NCBI GenBank assembly: GCA_021464245.1
Contig: JADCRB010000021.1
Location: 1 to 64,000, forward strand
DNA length: 64,000 nucleotides
Direction of reading: 5' to 3'
Origin: Carallia brachiata
Lineage: Eukaryota; Streptophyta; Magnoliopsida; Malpighiales; Rhizophoraceae
The notes below the pieces were generated by a model that was not told where the DNA came from, made no database searches, and saw nothing but the letters and a program-made list of their open reading frames with translations. Positions within the stretch are counted from its first letter, which is position 1; every line of letters starts with the position of its first letter. Positions 11,791-24,592 of this stretch are shown here, piece by piece. Made by a program: the position numbers and the translations under genes.

Positions 11791-12901
11791 AAACACAAAC
11801 ATTATGAGCAGTTTAAACTGCGTCCATTTAGAGAAGAATAAGTAACATTTAAGTAAGATTAACACCACATATTAACTTAAAACCTTAAAGCATTAAGAAT
11901 ATGAATCTTTATCACTTATAAATTGCTTACTCTTCCCTTTTTTTTCCGATATGGGATATTTTAATACAACAATTCACACATAGAATCCTAATAATCACAA
12001 CCTGTGTTTTAGAATGCATTTAGGTTGTTCATTCAATGAAACTGTCTTCCGGGTCTGCAAACCCATGTCGACCTTCTAAGTTCCGGTCATCCTTCAAGCC
12101 ACAAAATAGAACATGAAGCTCATAGTGCAGAAAAGCAAAAAGAAGAGAAAGAAGACTCCTTTAAATCAAGTACCTAACACTAGGACATTAAGAGTTTCTC
12201 TTAACCGGAAATCAAGTTTTTATTCGTTGACGGATAGACACTCAACCTAAGGGATTTTAACTTTGAAATATCATGCAGCCTAGAACTTGACTGCAGTCGT
12301 AGTCAGTTCCAATGCTGATAAACAATTTTGAGGAATATAGTGCAGGCTAACTCAGACCAAAAATTATTAGTTTTGGCAGTGCCCATCCTATGTTGTGGAA
12401 GAGTATCGTACTACGATTGGCTTAAAATGTTTTCACTGCCATCGCTAATTGATGAGATGGTCATAAAATGCTTCTTTTCTATCCAAGAAGCACTCTGCTC
12501 AAAAGGTGAGCAGAGGTGAACACCGTGCAAACGTCCACTAAGAAATTCATAACTAGCTCATACAAGTACGCTTCTACCGAACTTCTTGAGGGATTTGTCA
12601 TGCATTCTCCTAAAATTTTTGGAGGCCTTTTACGTTCAAATATGTAATCAGAAAACCACAACTGCAAGAAGCCAAATGTAAATAAAAATTAATGCACATT
12701 GCACAAAAAAATTAGCTTCTTCTTTTCCTCAAAAAAATCAACTTTATGTACTTAAAATATCAAAAACATACAAATACCTGGCTATAGAATACAGTAATCA
12801 TTCAGGTTGTCAAGGGAATCAGTTATAGAACTCTAAAGTTCAGATATTGTTCCAGATGAATTGTCATTTGTGTATTTCCAAGTTCCAACTACTACCGGGA
12901 G

Positions 12902-14821
12902 TCAAACACTGCACTTTACAATGTTGTTCGGATACTCAAATCCAATGAAGCAATTAACTAAGATTGAAAGACCGGCACTGCAACTGCCACCGCATGCAAT
13001 CTTCAAAATCAAACTACTAGCACAGTCCAACAATGCATTTTGCTGATGTTCATAACGACATATGTAATTCAAACCAACAAGTAGCTCACAAATAGCTGCC
13101 TCCGTTTTTTCCCTGTCTGCAAAATACAATGTCTGAAGCAGAAGAACATTTGTCCTTGATACAATCTGATGCTGCTCAAAGTTACGTTCACTCTGCCACC
13201 TGATCATGTTATGTGCCAGTGGGGCAAGCCACTTTAGTATGCCGTCAAGATTTTCTTTCCAATCATGTGCAAGCGGAGCATCATATATAGCCAGATTCTT
13301 TACATAAGACTTGAGATTGGTCTTCAGAGACATCCTCAAGCTTGTTGGCAGCATCTGGTAGAGATCATCCCTGGCCTCCTCACCAACTAAATGAGGATAG
13401 CGAAGCAGTTTCTCTACAACAATTATGACATTTGCATAATGTAAGGCTAGTGCAGACCCTCCCAAAGTGGTTGGAGGGGCATACACAGTTATCCTTTTTT
13501 TGGGACCAAACAGCTTGCTGCTCATCAGATTACACCTGGCTCGTCTTTGATCTCCACTACAAGGCAGACCAATCTGGGGCCAGTTAGAAGAACCTGAATG
13601 ACTTGGATTATCTCTCTTAGAACCACCGTTGCCAACAACACAGCAACCAGAAAATTGGCTGCTTCGGTCCTCATTATCAACAACAGTACTATCGCCTTCA
13701 TCATCATCATCATCCTTTGAGGCAGAACTGGTTAAACTAAGGCAGTCCATGAAAAGCCTTCCAGGACTAGTCCCACATGGAAAAATGACATCCTCAGCTC
13801 GAAAGATGGTGACTTCACTTCTACGTGAATCAATTCGAGGCTTAACACTGGTCTCCCTTTTCTCCACCATGACCCTCTCAATTGGTCCTGATTGACGTCC
13901 GTTACCACTTCTCTTGCTAACAGCCCGTCTCATCGGCAGTGAATTTAATTGCAAATGAGGACCATCATCAATCTTTCCCGAGACCTCCCTATGCTCATCC
14001 TTCATAGAAATGGAAGAAAAAAGCCCACCAACCCCTCCAAATCTGTCCCTTAGTGACACAGATTCCCCAAACACTACAAACATCCTAGCATAAATTGTGC
14101 ACACGGTCCTTGCCAGCAACTCGACCACCTTATCATAAGTCTGATTCCAGAGTGAAATCTCCTTAAGGTGCCTCACATCCTCCTGCTTCTGCCAAATCAC
14201 TTTCTGCTCAAACGCTTTAAAAGTCTCCTCGTGCTGGTTATGCTGAAACTTCTTAGTAGCCAGTTCCAGTTCACTCAGCACCTCCAATTCGCTGTACAAA
14301 TTGGACGTCGCATTTACGTATCTCTCCATCTTCCTAACCATTCCCTCCATATCCTTAACCAAAAACCCCAATTCCCTCACATCAATAACCCCACCAGTTA
14401 TATCTGCGTAAACATGCTCAAAACCCTGCAAAGCAGGCTCGACACATTTCTTACCTAGCCTAGAAACAACAGTAGCGACCCTATTGAGGTCATCGAGTTT
14501 CTCTGCCAGAGCAAGCTCCAGAAGATAACTCTCATTGCCGGACACCAAGTTTTTGACTCCCTCAGATTTCAAGATTTCAGCTTTGAGCTTGGAGATCTCG
14601 GAATCTGTAAGGGATTTGTGGAGGTGTACCGTTTTGGACATGACAGTAGCAACCTCAAAGGAAAGAATACCAATGTTTTCTCTTTCCTTGGAGGAGGGGT
14701 GGTGCGGGTCCGGTCTTTTGAGGTTCTTTTTCTTGTAAGAAGAAGGCTCAAGAAGGAGGGCGTGCTTGAGATTGCTACTCACCTGGTTACCCATCTTCAG
14801 TATCCAAGTCTCAGCCACCAT
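12902..14821 (-). CDS. DUF3475/DUF668 protein (PSK-simulator-like family)
   Basis: This is an intact single-exon gene of 639 residues. Residues about 50-106 (GILSFEVATVMSK onward) are the DUF3475 module, and about 447-535 (GGSALALHYANVI onward) the DUF668 module. These modules define the plant family that includes the PROTEIN PSK SIMULATOR growth regulators and At5g51670-like proteins; the biochemical activity is unknown. The middle (about 265-440) is low-complexity and basic, with an acidic DDDDDEGD patch from a trinucleotide run. The first ATG (14819-14821) has G at -3 and +4. A second ATG at codon 10 starts MGNQVSS, a classic N-myristoylation context, so leaky scanning could give a membrane-bound form. 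Family members act at the plasma membrane or nucleus. I place it nearer the At5g51670 subgroup than PSI1-3, with moderate certainty. Confidence 0.9.
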   Translation of the reverse strand: MVAETWILKMGNQVSSNLKHALLLEPSSYKKKNLKRPDPHHPSSKERENIGILSFEVATVMSKTVHLHKSLTDSEISKLKAEILKSEGVKNLVSGNESYLLELALAEKLDDLNRVATVVSRLGKKCVEPALQGFEHVYADITGGVIDVRELGFLVKDMEGMVRKMERYVNATSNLYSELEVLSELELATKKFQHNQHEETFKAFEQKVIWQKQEDVRHLKEISLWNQTYDKVVELLARTVCTIYARMFVVFGESVSLRDRFGGVGGLFSSISMKDEHREVSGKIDDGPHLQLNSLPMRRAVSKRSGNGRQSGPIERVMVEKRETSVKPRIDSRRSEVTIFRAEDVIFPCGTSPGRLFMDCLSLTSSASKDDDDDEGDSTVVDNEDRSSQFSGCCVVGNGGSKRDNPSHSGSSNWPQIGLPCSGDQRRARCNLMSSKLFGPKKRITVYAPPTTLGGSALALHYANVIIVVEKLLRYPHLVGEEARDDLYQMLPTSLRMSLKTNLKSYVKNLAIYDAPLAHDWKENLDGILKWLAPLAHNMIRWQSERNFEQHQIVSRTNVLLLQTLYFADREKTEAAICELLVGLNYICRYEHQQNALLDCASSLILKIACGGSCSAGLSILVNCFIGFEYPNNIVKCSV

Positions 14822-15200
14822 TGCTACTCCCTCTTGCCCCCAAGAATCGCTTCAAGATCTGAACTTTCCAGCTCTTTTTATACTCCAGATGCAGGAATTC
14901 AAAGAGAGATGTATTGTCCAGCGGCCAAATAGACCTTTTTTTAATGGATTTGTTAGGAGGGAAGGAAGGAATGAGAAGTAGAAAGGAACTGAGTGCGCAT
15001 GCGAGACATAATAGGGGCAGACATGGCGAACGTAATTGAGCGGCAGAGGAAAAGTAGAAAAATGAAAATGGAGGAGAAGATGATTTGGGGTTTGCACAGG
15101 CAGGTTGGTGGGAGCCGCAGTAATTGTCGACAGACTCTCCAAAATGTTTCTTTCTTTTGTAAGGAGAAGTGTAATGGAGCTGGTATTTCAGTTTAAAGTT
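14822..15200 (-). promoter_or_regulatory. Upstream region of the DUF3475/DUF668 gene
   Basis: This stretch lies directly 5' of the coding start on the minus strand and has no coding signal of its own. It probably contains the 5' UTR and core promoter. I could not fix a TATA box or transcription start. Confidence 0.35.
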
Positions 15201-16580
15201 TTGAACTTTGCAAAGTGATTAAATAAATTAACATGAAATTTTCTTTGAAAATGTGGTTTCGCTGCCCTTCTTGAAAGTGGCCAGGGGTGATTCAAATGGA
15301 GTCGGTCCCAACTCCCAATAATAGTTTTTATTAGTAGTAGAATTCTTTATTATTGAGAAAAAAAAAATAATTCTTTAGTATTGCTTGTTTTTCAATTTGT
15401 AGTAAAAAAGATCATAGTTTAATTTAACGTATAAGAATTTTTGTTAGGATCAAGAAGACACTCTCTTTAATTTTTCGGTTAATGATGAGTTTTTACGTTA
15501 AATTTATTAAAAAAAAAGTTCATGTCTGAAACTTATTCATGGCGAACTTCTCTTAATTATATTGAATTGCTCTTGTTGTACTATTGAATCTAATCATCTT
15601 CCTTTCTTTTTTGTCAATCATCTTGCTCGTTTCAATTAATGAATTTTGGGATCAAATTGCATTCGGCCTTTCATTTCTTCTTCCTTTTTTTTCACTCACG
15701 TTATGTTCTTTGGCAGGCCCGCACACACCCAAGAGACTGGGAGCGTGAAGCAAACCCACAAAGACGTGTTGCTGACATAAGTGGGTTTGACATGGCAGCA
15801 CGACTTTTTCCGGTCAACCGAAAAACAAAACTACCAAAACCAAAAACCAGCAGGAAATTGACTTTCATTTCCAATATTCAACACGGGACAAGAAATTTGC
15901 ATTCGGCCTCACATTTTTAATATAATTAATTAAATTTTTTTATTTAAAATTTTTTAGTTTTACATTCTCATTTTATAATTTGTCGGACTTCTTTTATAAT
16001 TTTAAAAAAATATGTGTATTTTTTGTACGTGCCTCTCTCGCTGACCTTGCAGCGAAACTCTGAGCAAAAGTACAAGGGGTTCAGTGCCTTTTAGGACCAT
16101 CTGCAGTTTCACGATTTAAAATTTCGGAGAATTTGAATTCCGAAAACAAGAGCCAGAAGGCAGGCGATGCGTCCTGTAATGGTTTGCTGCTACTTGGGGA
16201 CTCCAATTCGCAATGTACGCCGTTCCTTTGCATATGGGATAATTAGCATTGTCAAATGAAATAGTTGGATGCTGAAACCATGAGTAAATTACCATAAGAA
16301 ACAATAGGATTTTAAAAAGTGATTTTATCACTTATTTTACCCTTTATCCATGTTTGTTATATATTTTAAATTTTTTTTCTTTTTTCTTGTTTTTCATTAA
16401 TTTGTTTTTAATTGTCATTTTCTAATACATAAAAAATGAAAAAAAATTTCTCTGTTACATTTTGTATCTCTCTCGTTTTCGACTCATCTTCCTCTTCCCA
16501 TAATTTTGTACCGAATCAGTTGTGTTGGTTATACTGTCCTTCGTATTCTCTTCTTTTTTGTCAACCCTCTTTCGTAACAA

Positions 16581-16758
16581 TAATGATATATATTACAAAA
16601 ATTGTATTATAAAATATCTTAAATTTCACAATTATAAAAAGAATCTAATAAATTTTTTCTTTTTTTTAGTTTAACGGTATTAAAAAAATAAATAATTCTT
16701 TTTATAATTATAAATTTTAAGATAATTCATTATATAATTTTTGCGATATAAATCATTA
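16581..16758. mobile_element. Palindromic MITE, copy 1
   Basis: The two halves are near-perfect complements over about 65 bases. The left end reads TAATGATATATATT and the right end, reverse-complemented, reads TAATGATTTATATC; the inner arms both contain AATTATAAAAAGAAT. The ~178-bp size, AT richness and TA ends fit a MITE. A related copy lies at 54517-54675. Confidence 0.7.
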
Positions 16759-16977
16759 TTCTTTTAATAAATATATTTTTATTGGAAGTCTCAGGGGAAG
16801 ACATTTTCTTCAGAGCCGGAGATGGAGGTAAGAAATTGAAGAACATTGTTGGCCGGTTCATTTTTCTATTGCTTTAAAAATGCACGCCTCCCAGGCAAAT
16901 ATCAACTATTCAACTTACGCCACTCTTTCAATTATGGAGGATTTTGGTGCTACCTGCTCCATTCAGATTTAACTCTT

Positions 16978-17024
16978 CACACACACACACACACACACAC
17001 ACAGATATATATATATATATATAT
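16978..17024. repeat. Compound (CA)n(TA)n microsatellite
   Basis: About twelve CA units run directly into about nine TA units. Slippage-prone dinucleotide repeat with no gene nearby. Confidence 0.9.
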
Positions 17025-17394
17025 GCTCGACATAAACTTTGGATATATGTTACCAAAAAACTGCCTCTATCTGAATTCTGATGTCCAGTCAAAAAAAAAA
17101 ATTCCGATGTCCCTTTCATTGTGATGTTGGATTTGCTTTGCATTGCTACATATACATCCGTTGTAAGACGTGTTTTTTTTTTTTTTTTTGTTTTTTGGAT
17201 ATTTCTGATCAAACATGGAAAAGTTGGTCAAAAGTTAATCCTATATATAGTGGGAGTTGGTAGCTTGCTTTCACGTTCTGACAGCAAACCTAAGAGCCAA
17301 AACAATGTACATGTAAGCAAACCTTCGACATGACAACCCAGAAACAATCACACGATGACAAAAGGAAGATTAAAAAATTTATTATAAAAAAATA

Positions 17395-17570
17395 ACATTA
17401 TTTTTATATTTTTTTATTAATTTAATATAATTTTTAAAAATTAACAAATTTAATACAATTAAATTATTTTTTTTACAAATTTAACATAATTTTTAATAAT
17501 TAACAAATTTAACACAATTTAATTATTTTTTTAACAAATTTAACACACTATCAATTTAATTATTATAAGG
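17395..17570. repeat. AT-rich tandem array
   Basis: A unit containing ACAAATTTAACACAATTTAA and TTAATTATTTTTTT repeats about three times with divergence. It has no coding content. Confidence 0.55.
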
Positions 17571-20500
17571 TCTGGAAGCCTCTTTTATTAATCTAAAAGA
17601 ACATCAATTCTTTTATTAATACAAAACATTGACCAATGACAGGAACGAACCGAGGGGTTGAGGAAACAATCTAAGTGATCGTGTCGCGATTGGTTCAGGA
17701 ATTTAGCTTGAGTTTGATAAGAAAATTGAATGAACCTCAACTCTCCAGCAACTCCATAATGCTACATAAATGTGAGTCTCTACCATGTGGGTCTCACTTC
17801 CAATTTTGAAGTGAACATGGTAAGGCCTTAGGCCTCATCTAGAGAAATATAAAACTACTGCTGTGGAAACCCATATCTTCTGTAATTGATATTGTGTCCA
17901 ATCTTTTCCGGGACTCTGGAAAATGGAAAGGCTTCTCAAGTACGTTGTTACATTGCTGGAGGTGTTTTTTCAACTTCTTTGTAACAGGAATTTTTTGTAC
18001 ACCGAGGAAGGGACTTGGTGATATACGGGACCGTTTCAAGGGCTTATAGGTCAAGAAATGAAATTGAGGACCACCCGATTACCCTTTTCGCTTTACCTAT
18101 TATTTTGTGCTGTCTTTGCCTTTGGTCCTATCATCTCTTTTTCTCTTCCACTTTTTACATTGGGAAGAAGGATGTTTCAGTCTATAACTATGATGCCCGA
18201 TCTCATATTCTAGAATACTTTTAGCCTCTTTTTTCTCTCTTCCAAATCAATGATGGTGGGAAAGGTTAGTGTGCACCCACACTCATTAATCATAGCAGAT
18301 GTTTTTTTGGTCGTTGATGGGAGAGAAATTAAATAAAGAGTTGATGAAGTTTCTGTTTGAATTGGATAAAATGGATAATGTTCTCAATTCTCATTCTCAT
18401 AACTGCTTAGATAATATAACTGCTTGATATTAAATGAGTTTATATAGAGCTGAAAAATAAAGTGTCAATGTTTCAATTTATGAATTTAGGAGGACATATT
18501 AAATTTGAGCAATCAATATCTTTCAAACCCCCCAAAGATCTGGTGGGTTTACATAACTCACTTTATAAGGGGGGAAAAAGGAAAAGGGGAAAAGAAAAAA
18601 AAAAAAAAGGCACGTAATTAAGATTGAACCACTTGTCAGTCCAAAATCCATTTTCATTAACCAAAACTTCATGACAATTGGTTCAACTCCGAATTAAAAC
18701 ATCCATGAGACTTGGCTTCAAGTGCACGCGGCAACCATGTGGGGTCCCTTAGACAATCCATCCAAAGGAAAAAAAAAACACAAACATGCATGTCACTGAG
18801 CTGAGGTCTCAAAGAAGAATGTACATGCGTTCAGTAGGAACAGAGCATATAATGTCAAGATTTAGTTGATGCCACCTATTTTTCCCGCCCTATATTTGCT
18901 TGTACGCTAGTGTTTGGAGTCACTTTTGTGTGGAGAATAAGAATAAGGCTGTTATTCTCAAAACCAAAAGTATGCAATAAGAGGTCTATTTTTCATGGAG
19001 CAAGTGTTTTTGACGACCGGCGCAATTTGTGGACTGAAAATTTGAGTATTAGAAGTCAACAAAAATTATTAGTTGAACAAAGTTCAACTTATAGCAACTG
19101 ATCAAGGTCTTTTTTTTTTTTGGTTGTTTATGAGAAAGCCATTGAGGTTAGATTCGTTACATACGGGAATGGTCGCTATCTTGATGGATGATTTTTCTAC
19201 TATTAGATCCAAAGTGGGCCGGAAATTTTGAACCAAGATGATAAAAAAAAAAAGGTCAAAAAGAAAAGGATCTTCAAAGAAAACAAATAATGATATTTTT
19301 TTCCGAGTGAACATATCTTTTCTTATCCTGATGTGGATAAATTTTAAGAGATAAATATTAAACTATTTTTTGATAAAAATGATAACTTTATTAATCAACA
19401 AAGTTTCGTGTCACTATAGACGTTCTGTGAAGAATAGCATCACTCAAGAAAAAATGACAAGGAAAAAGAGAGTGCAGAACAGTGAAGAGGAAGCAGGTAG
19501 CAATGTGAATTTTCTATGGGCCTGCTCACGCTAAGCGCAGCCCAACTTGCGCCTCTGGTCAACAGCTTGAACTCCCGGCCCAGAACGTTCTCATGGGTCT
19601 GTGCACTACTAATAAATGACAAACAAGCATATAATTTATCAACCAAAGAAAAAATAAGCAATTTACCAAAAAAAAAAAAAAGAAAAAATAAGCATATAAT
19701 TTAGATAAAAAAAAACAAGCATATTATTTATATGATGCCACACATGCAAGAAATTAATGGTATGACACACAAATGAAAAGGTGAAAAAAAAAAAAAAAAC
19801 AAAGAATAACCCCTTATATACCAAATACAGAGTAGTCCATATGAAGTCATTTAGAGCTTTTGGATTAAAAACTCGATGGTTCTTACATGATGTAGATTAG
19901 CATTATGGAAAAGAATTACCTTAATTAATGAACTCCATTAAATTATTATTGTGGAAATAACAATTTAAATCAAAATGCTTCAAATCTGCTGGTATTGGAC
20001 ATTCTTAATATAATTAGAGATATGGTTATTCTCACATTCTTACAAAAACATGACAAAGAAATTTGGGGCAAAGTCAAGAACACAAAATACTCAATCCATA
20101 CAGTACTGAAAAGATCTGGGTAAATGAAAATAAAAATAAAGCTTGCATTTACTTGCATTGGACCGCATTCTTTAGCTCCACTTCTTTTTTTTTTTTTTGA
20201 CTAAAAAAATCTATTACATGTACTATAGTCATTGAATTTATGAATTAAAATTAATTTTTATATTATTAATATCTCCATTCAACATTTCTTATAAAAAATA
20301 CTTTATTGCTCCACTCTATTTCGTGACCTAAAGATTCATCTTGTTTCATAAGGGTTCAACTTAGTTCCTGTCCTGTGCTAGATCATGGCCCAGAAATTAA
20401 ATTGGAGGTAATAAATTTGGTGCAGATAATAATCTCACTAGGTGTCGTATAGCATCTACTCTCTACCTAATGTAGGGTTATGCAAAGAAGGTTTTGTAGA

Positions 20501-22719
20501 CAGACTTTTTATTGTTTATTTAAATTTCCTGTCTCTGACTTTTAAGCCCATTGTATAGTTTTTTTTTTTTTGAGTCACCCATTGTATTGTTTTTAATTGA
20601 CTATTACCCCATTATCTTTCATTTTCTTGGCAGCCCAACAGTCAAACTGGGGTGGCAAATGAGTTCACCTAACTTCAATTCATCAGGATATTGATTTTCC
20701 AACTTCTATTTCAGAATATAAAGATCAAGCTGATGGATTAATATTCAGGGGAACTGATCAAAGTTAAATCTCCTAATTCATGGCCTTGATGGATCATTAC
20801 ATGTCCTGGTATCTAGAAATTCATTCCATAAAAAAGACCAGAGACTTCTGGAAGCTAGAAACCTGGCTTAGTTCTTCTTGTAAATGCTTGGCTGAGAGAG
20901 GAAAACATGTTTGATTTCGCTTTGTCTTTCTGAAAGCAGATTAAAATTTTCTGGTTCTGGATTTGCCTATTAGTCAACATGTAGGCGCTGATCAAGGTTT
21001 TGTTTTTTTCACTCTTACTCTAAATTAATTGACATGTTTATCTCTATTATAGAAAAGGAAAAAAAGGTTGATAGCTTTGTCAAAGGTTTCTGGTCCAATA
21101 ATATCAAATTGGCATCTCTCCTTGCGGAGGGAGTGGCCAAATCATTAAAAAGGAAAAGGAAACAGCATTTTCCTGGAATAGAAAAGTTGAGAAAAAGGGA
21201 GATATGGGCATAGATCATTGGACTCTATCAGGCAGAAGTAAATTGACGGACAGACCCACTGTAAATGCCCTGGAATCCAAGTTGACGAATACTGATCAGT
21301 GATCACCAATGTCCAACGAAAAAATTATGGAGGTTCCAGTATAACTACAATAATTGAGACAGTATGCCTTAATTATATGGGCGAAGTACTCTCACCTCTC
21401 CCATGCTTCACCTCTTTCATCCCCAACTGGGCACACTCACACTGCCATTGTTGCTTGTTGAATAGTAAATTCAAAATGCTAGTATATAATAGAAAATTTT
21501 AATCATTTACCTACAATAACAAATCCTGTGGCTCATTGGCCAATGGGGTTCTTCTTCCTTACATTCCCATTCCCCTTTCTTTTGAATATCTGTTTCCTGT
21601 TTCAGCTTTTCTATCATTGATCAATTCATCACTTCACAAAATTGGACTAAACTAAATTATTTAAAACTTACCACTAAAGTGGGAAAAAAATGAAGATACA
21701 ACAGCAATATATTCATCAATCGTAGAAATTAATGGCTGAACGTCAGAGGACCACTAGCCTTTACTTCTTTTTATTTTTACTTTTTTTTTTTCTCTCCCTT
21801 ACATCAAATAGAATAGTACCGATTGATACTAGAAAATATGATAGCCATTCAAATAAAAACCAAAAGCCTGATATTCTTTTTTTTTTTTGTTAAAAAAAAG
21901 CCGATATTCTTATTTTTTTTGGTAAAATAAATAAAAAATGAGATGACATCTCAACATCTCCATCAAAAATATTATGTTATATCTCTATAATAATACTATA
22001 ATTCATAATAATTACAGCAAACACACATAATAATATAAGTTTAAGTCCACGACACACGTGATAAGGTTCAAATTCAAATCTCACGATGAACAAATTTAAA
22101 CTCTTATCACTTGAGCACGTGCAGTCGTAAAAGCCTGATATTCTCGAAGGAACAATATATACTCTTTTGACCATTCAAAGGTGGGATCCGATCAAGCTGT
22201 AGATAGCATGATGTCGGTTTGTGCAGACCACGGATTTGATTTGACACCAACCAAATAATGTGCCAATGTTTATTTTTTTGGTCCCTGATGTTGTTGGTAC
22301 TGTAACAATTATTCCTCTTGGTTTTATCCTTTGATTTCTACACCGAAAAAAAGGCCATATTTCCCAATATCGGATCCAGAATCCTTTCTTTTTCTTTTAA
22401 CACCGGCTTATTTCTATATATAGGTGGAATTCAGCATATTTCGAGCAATTCGTTCATTAGAATAAATGGGCGTCCACAGATCTTTTTATTATTTTGTCAT
22501 ATGATAAAATACAATCAATCAACAATTATAACTCATTCGTTATGATTCGACATAGCCCAAATAATGCTTTATCATTCCAGGTTCCTTCATTATCCTATGG
22601 TACTCATGCATACTGTAGATGCATCGGGAGCCACAGTAATTCTGAATTTACCCAGTCCCGTTTGGAAGGGGAGATCTTGCTAGTAAAGATAATGTTTGAC
22701 TTATTCTGCACCGCCTAAA

Positions 22720-22801
22720 ATGCACATTATATTGTTTGTTTGAGGACTTTGGGTTGGATTATGCACATTATATTGTTTGTTTGAGGACTTTGGGTTGGAT
22801 T
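22720..22801. repeat. Perfect 41-bp tandem duplication
   Basis: The block starting ATGCACATTATATTG and ending GGGTTGGATT occurs twice back to back (22720-22760, 22761-22801) with no difference that I can see. It is a recent local duplication in non-coding DNA. Confidence 0.9.
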
Positions 22802-24189
22802 TCACGTGATTTCTCCACGAGAAGTATGAATTGAAGTTTACCACGAATGAGTAACCAGTTCGACTGCATTGCATTGTATTGCCAAAAGTTAGTCCAAATT
22901 AACATTGTCTTTGAGAGAAGAGAAAAAGAATAGAGGAAAAGGAAAGTGAGAAAATTAAGGTAAATTATTGTATTTGAAAAATATTTGAAAAGTGAGGGAT
23001 AAAAAAATTTCTAATTTCCTTAATTCTCTCTACTCCACTAAAACTAATCTTCTTAAAAATAGAAGGAAAATTGTTGATTCTTCTACTAAATTTATTAAAT
23101 GACTCAATTACCTCTCATATAATTTAAAAATTATAATTTTACGTAAATAAAATATTTTAATAGAATTTATTATGAAAGATAAAATTATTATTCTAATATA
23201 TTTATATTTCTTTTCTCCACTTTTCACCTTTTCCCAAATAAAAGAATTTATAATTTTCTTTTTTTCTCTCACCTCTTTCCAACACAAGAGAGGTAAAAAA
23301 ACATTCTTCTCCTTTAATGATCATCTTCCACTTTTCTCTCTCTCACTTTCCTTTCCTTCCATAATTTTATCTAAATACAGCGTAAATCTTGAAAAAGAAA
23401 TTGAATTTCAGATAATTAGTTAAGCCTATACCTAACCATTGCTCATAATGTAGGAAAAAAAAAAAAAAAAGAGTTGGGCTTAGTACTCAACCATGGTATA
23501 AGTGCCAACTTGAGTGTTGTCACGTGAAATTGTCTCTATTGTCATGTGAAATTGCCTGCTCAGCACAAGCTAGATGGATAAAAATCATATCATGATAGCA
23601 CTGTTTGTGTTGTTTAACTAAAATTAACCAAGGACTCATCACCTAATGTAAAAATTATCATATCTATTTAGCACAAGTCACAACGAAATGAAATCACATG
23701 ATAAAGTACTACACGAAAATGGGGCCAAAGACGCAACAAGATGTTACTTCCTCTCCAACGAGAAGCGCAATTGTTGGTTAAGATTAGCTCAAGAAAAATT
23801 TAAAAAAAAAAGAAAAGAAAAATTGAGCAACTAATTCTGAGAGTATGCTTTAACAAGATCGCTAGTTTAATCTAAGAGAGCCAAAACCAGAGCCACAAGA
23901 TGATCGTGTGCATAATCGAATCCAAAACTCAACATTGAAATAAAAGAGTAAAATATTGGGGCCCAAAGAGGAATTTGCTTAATTGCAACGTCTCAAACTT
24001 AATATGATTTTTATTTTTTTTATTATTTTACTAAATCTGAAGACCAGGATTGAGATTCAAAACCCGGCCGAAAAAAGTACAGAGAGTCAGCATTCCAAGT
24101 ATACACCAGCGCTGTAACAAAAAAAGCTGCATGTACAATTTGTCAAAACGGCGCCGTTAGATAAAAAAAAACTGTCCGAAGTCGAAACC

Positions 24190-24235
24190 TACTGGCTGCT
24201 AAATTAATTATATTATTATTATTATTATTATATTA
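24190..24235. repeat. (ATT)n microsatellite at the 3' edge of the small gene
   Basis: A run of ATT units lies immediately downstream of the TAG of the 24.4-kb gene on the minus strand, so it falls in that gene's presumed 3' UTR. Confidence 0.85.
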
Positions 24236-24236
24236 T

Positions 24237-24592
24237 CTACACCGGCACGAAGAAGGACGGCGCAATCAGAGCGGCCTCGCAACAGAAGGGCGCCGCCGGG
24301 TGCTGCCACTTCTTGAAAACCAAAGGCTTCTCCGCCTCCTGATTCCGCTGCGGAGGCGGAGGAATCTCCTCGCGGCGAAGCTTCATCTCGACGGCGGTCG
24401 GCGACGCGTCGAGCGGAGAGAGAAGAGGAATCGCGGCGTTCCAGCAACAAGATCCGGCATGAGCCGGAGCGATCTGCAAGGACGCCGGTCTCCGCCGCTG
24501 CAGTCGGCTCGCTGCTGCTGTTGCTTCTGCCGTCCCTGTGTCACCGCCCCGCCGATGCTTCTATTACTGTTGTTCCTCGCCGTGTCCGCCAT
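24237..24592 (-). CDS. Small plant protein of unknown function, frame broken in a TC run
   Basis: The first ATG (24590-24592) opens MADTARNNSN, which continues through a Gln-rich patch to GTPRFLFS. There the frame runs into an unlikely Arg-rich tail and stops at 24383. The next frame over carries a convincing ending from PLDASPTAVEM through EEIPPPPQ, KPLVFKKWQHPAAPF and a hydrophobic FFVPV end, with TAG at 24237-24239. The switch falls in a TTCTCTCTCC run on the gene strand; one extra TC unit, or one lost base, would explain it. Bridged, the protein is about 117 residues, basic, with no signal peptide I can recognise. The gene is more GC-rich than its surroundings. A TATTTATA stretch lies about 150 bases upstream and a CT-rich leader precedes the ATG. 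I do not recognise the family. Confidence 0.6.

Larger units (their letters stand above)
10300..12860. other. Intergenic between SNARE and DUF668 genes
   Basis: This holds a SINE-like unit (10505-10706), a minisatellite (11669-11790) and the probable 3' UTR of the DUF3475/DUF668 gene near its lower edge (about 12700-12901). No further gene is supported. Confidence 0.45.
15201..24190. other. Nine-kilobase gene-poor stretch
   Basis: I found no supported gene on either strand. Contents are AT-rich spacer, a palindromic MITE (16581-16758), a CA/TA microsatellite (16978-17024), an AT-rich tandem array (17395-17570), a 41-bp tandem duplication (22720-22801) and many poly-A/T runs. The open frames here are 60-95 codons, compositionally biased and without motifs. 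Confidence 0.5.

Noticed and set aside
15639..15920. 93-codon plus-strand frame
   Set aside because: Its TTGCATTCGGCCT word is repeated at both ends and the composition is unlike a protein; no family recognised.
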